Part shown: in pieces, positions 62,236 to 64,000 of the stretch
Numbering within the stretch: the stretch's first letter is position 1
How the letters are laid out: every line of letters starts with the position of its first letter
DNA from: Dyadobacter fermentans
GTDB lineage: Bacteria > Bacteroidota > Bacteroidia > Cytophagales > Spirosomataceae
DNA: 64,000 nucleotides
Reading direction: 5' to 3'
Assembly: GCF_019924045.1 (NCBI RefSeq)
Contig: NZ_JAHXBN010000009.1
Coordinates: 1 to 64,000 of the forward strand
Position numbers and translations under genes: made by a program
The notes under the pieces: model-generated
Seen by the model: the letters and a program-made list of their open reading frames with translations, nothing else
Told to the model about the DNA's origin: nothing
Database searches by the model: none

Positions 62236-62871
62236 ATGAAGCAAAAACTCTACCTCCTCTCCTTCATGCTCTTCACCGGCTTTATCTCCGCCGCACAAGC
62301 GCCCAATTCCATTCCGGGCGAGTACCATTTGCAGGGCGTGATGGAAACAGCTTCTGCGCTCCTTCTCAAACAGGACAGCACCTTCGAGCTCTATTTTTCT
62401 TACGGTGCTATGGACCGCCAGGGAAACGGAAAATGGCAGTTCCAGGACGGAAAAATCATTCTCAACAGTCGTTCGAGACCAGAACGTGATTTCGCGCTGG
62501 TAACGAGCAAAGTCGCCTCCGACGACCTCACCACGATCAAAATTGTCGACAGCAATGCGCAGATCCTGCCTTTCTTTGAAACACTGATCAAGACCGCAGG
62601 AGGCGAAAAGTACGGCAAAATGAACCAGGAAGGCATGTTTCAAATACCGAAGACAAAAACGACCGGTATCGACCTGTTCTTCACCCTGGCTCCTGAACGT
62701 TACACTTCATTTCCGGTGGAATCGGACGACAATTATTTCGAATTCCGCATTGAACCCTGGATCATCGAGATTTTCGTTGAAAATATCGTGCTGAAACCCG
62801 AGAAAGACGGCCTGGTAGGCGAGCATCCGCTCCTCAAAGGTGACGCATTCTCGTATGAGAAAATGAAATGA
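62236..62871 (+). CDS. Exported protein of unknown function
   Basis: The 211-residue product has a clear Sec signal (MKQKLYLLSFMLFTGFISAA, cleavage near AQA). A beta-rich mature part follows: IPGEYHLQGVMETASALLLK, DSTFELYFSYGAMDRQGNGK, WQFQDGKIILNSRSRPERDF. This opening resembles copper-resistance NlpE-like or lipocalin-type stress sensors, in which a short ligand-binding barrel reads GKW-like blocks, but the resemblance is weak. No family is claimed. It lies between a terminator and a convergent Rossmann gene whose stop begins on the very next base. Confidence 0.7.
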   Translation: MKQKLYLLSFMLFTGFISAAQAPNSIPGEYHLQGVMETASALLLKQDSTFELYFSYGAMDRQGNGKWQFQDGKIILNSRSRPERDFALVTSKVASDDLTTIKIVDSNAQILPFFETLIKTAGGEKYGKMNQEGMFQIPKTKTTGIDLFFTLAPERYTSFPVESDDNYFEFRIEPWIIEIFVENIVLKPEKDGLVGEHPLLKGDAFSYEKMK

Positions 62872-63555
62872 TCACACGTACTGCCTGTCCCCGACCAGGT
62901 TGATATCTTTCACTTCAAGGATATTCTTGTCGTAGCCATACTTCGTTACGTTAATCATCGCTCGTGCGACCTGCGTGAGCGTAGAAACCCCGTTCGGAAA
63001 AATCGCTTTCACGATGGGGTACATCCATCCGATATACTTGTACAAACTCAACAGGTTTTTTTGCCCTTCTGTTGCTTTCATAAAGCCTGGCCGGAATGCA
63101 AATACCTGATCGAAAGGGAGTTTCCGCAGATCATTCTCGGTTTTACCCTTCACCCTTGCCCACATCAGGCTTCCCTTTTCCGTACTGTCGGTGCTGGCTC
63201 CCGAGACATAACAAAACGTCATGTCCGGGTTCAGGCGGCTCATTACCCCGGCTACATGCATGGTGAGGTCGTAGGTGATACGCCGGTATTCGGGCTCTTT
63301 CATTCCCACTGAGGAGGTACCCAGGCAGAAATAGCAGGCATTATAGCCCTTCAATTCGCGCTCGATCGGGGAAATATCGTAGAAGTCCTTGTGCACGATC
63401 TCTTTAAGCTTCGGATGGCTCATACCGAGTGGGCGGCGGTTGATAATGAGTACCGATTCGACGTCCGGGTTCTCCAGACATTCCAGCAGTACCCCCTCAC
63501 CCACCATGCCGGTCGTACCGGTAATGATTGCCCTTATTTTTCCTTCAACGGCCAT
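62872..63555 (-). CDS. NAD(P)-binding Rossmann (HTATIP2/YbjT-like) protein
   Basis: The 227-residue protein has the dinucleotide loop GTTGMVGEGVLLECL, NRRPLGMSHPKLKEIVHKDF, YNACYFCLGTSSVGMKEPEY, and a FCYVSGASTDSTEKGSLMWA segment with WARVKGKTENDL where an SDR-like Lys would be. It resembles the atypical SDR group of HTATIP2-like oxidoreductases. The substrate is unknown. It ends exactly one base before the stop of the convergent exported-protein gene, so the two transcripts abut. Confidence 0.85.
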   Translation of the reverse strand: MAVEGKIRAIITGTTGMVGEGVLLECLENPDVESVLIINRRPLGMSHPKLKEIVHKDFYDISPIERELKGYNACYFCLGTSSVGMKEPEYRRITYDLTMHVAGVMSRLNPDMTFCYVSGASTDSTEKGSLMWARVKGKTENDLRKLPFDQVFAFRPGFMKATEGQKNLLSLYKYIGWMYPIVKAIFPNGVSTLTQVARAMINVTKYGYDKNILEVKDINLVGDRQYV

Positions 63556-63613
63556 AGTTTGTTTGGATTTGAAATGCTGTTAATGCCGCAAGATAAGGAG
63601 ATTTCAAAGTCAA

Positions 63614-64000
63614 TCAGACGTCGAAATTCGTTGAAACGGACACTGATTTCCAGTTTTCCAGCTCACCCGAAAATGCAGCGATTTTTGCATTGGCCATACC
63701 GAATGCGTCCTCGCCCAACACCAGGTGCAGCGGGGGATTTGCTTCGCCTGCAATGCGGATCATCGCGTCGGCCGCTTTGGCAGGATCACCGGGTTGCTGG
63801 CCGTTAATCTGCTGCTGGTGCAACGCCTCGGAATCACGCACCTTCTGGTAATCGGCAATGCTGTTTTTAGGAGTTACGAACGATCCTGCGGTAAGGAAAT
63901 CGGTGCGGAAATAACCGGGCTCAACGATCGTCACCTTCACACCAAAATCTGCCACCTCGGCCGCCAGCGATTCCGACAAGCCGTTAACCGCAAATTTGGT
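63614..64000 (-). CDS. Short-chain dehydrogenase/reductase, C-terminal part (cut by window edge)
   Basis: Only the C-terminal ~128 residues are present; the gene enters from beyond base 64000. Visible residues begin TKFAVNGLSESLAAEVADFG, which holds the Lys of the SDR Tyr-x-x-x-Lys motif (the Tyr lies outside). VKVTIVEPGYFRTDF follows, with the usual PG after the active site. This is a classical SDR oxidoreductase. It is on the same strand as the Rossmann gene 58 bp downstream and may be co-transcribed with it. The substrate is unknown. Confidence 0.88.
   Translation of the reverse strand, partial: TKFAVNGLSESLAAEVADFGVKVTIVEPGYFRTDFLTAGSFVTPKNSIADYQKVRDSEALHQQQINGQQPGDPAKAADAMIRIAGEANPPLHLVLGEDAFGMANAKIAAFSGELENWKSVSVSTNFDV

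Overview
The window looks like chromosomal DNA from a member of the Bacteroidota, most likely the Cytophagales (a Dyadobacter- or Spirosoma-like soil bacterium). The grounds are two SusC/SusD outer-membrane import pairs (one with an ECF sigma factor, FecR anti-sigma and STN-type SusC), TAnnTTTG-type -7 promoter elements, DUF5618 genes, and lipoprotein and Tat signals on polymer-use proteins. The genus is inference; no rRNA or marker search could be run. No tRNA, rRNA or CRISPR array was seen. An IS3-family element is cut by the left edge and an SDR oxidoreductase gene by the right edge.

Layout. 1-10.2 kb: IS3 OrfA end, an Rrf2 repressor with its NAD(P)-binding partner, four SRPBCC proteins, an OprO/P-like porin, Tex, a ThuA-like protein with an AraC regulator, and a 530-bp inverted array of 10-bp repeats. 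10.2-19.2 kb: small acidic protein, DoxX membrane protein, RsmB-type methyltransferase, GAF histidine kinase, DUF2147 protein, LLM flavoprotein, WYL regulator with DinB protein, FMN reductase, MetY. 19.2-25.2 kb: repeat-rich gap, an S9A oligopeptidase lipoprotein, an AT-rich gap, DNA polymerase I. 25.3-45.4 kb: SusC/SusD pair 1 (minus strand), a DUF1080+PA14 protein and a dehydrogenase-cupredoxin fusion, then sigma factor, FecR, SusC/SusD pair 2, an exported RraA-type protein and a Tat-exported enolase-superfamily enzyme. 45.5-54.7 kb: CPA2 antiporter and a cyclic-nucleotide signalling locus. 54.9-60.6 kb: TolC-adaptor-DUF190-CzcA metal efflux operon. 60.7-64 kb: three tandem DUF5618 genes, a secreted protein of unknown function, and two Rossmann oxidoreductases.

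Two things stand out. First, 48.0-54.7 kb carries a complete apparent second-messenger circuit. A membrane histidine kinase, a single-domain response regulator, a receiver-class III cyclase fusion and an HD phosphohydrolase are tightly coupled on the minus strand. They run tail-to-tail, with a 6-nt overlap, into a 1090-residue protein that joins a nucleotide-transporter-like membrane domain, HEAT-like repeats and a C-terminal cyclic-nucleotide-binding domain. Every step (input, synthesis, possible breakdown, receptor/effector) is present.

Second, many intergenic regions hold short tandem oligomer arrays arranged as inverted arms: 10-bp GTCAGGTGTN units, 8-bp GAATGATT units, polypurine/polypyrimidine units, and GACCATGGACCGCC units. 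They accompany REP-like hairpins and AT-rich islands full of AGTAC/TACTTTT words. The decamer array keeps an exact one-helical-turn register over about 24 units per arm. These arrays are not explained by any gene and recur at several loci.
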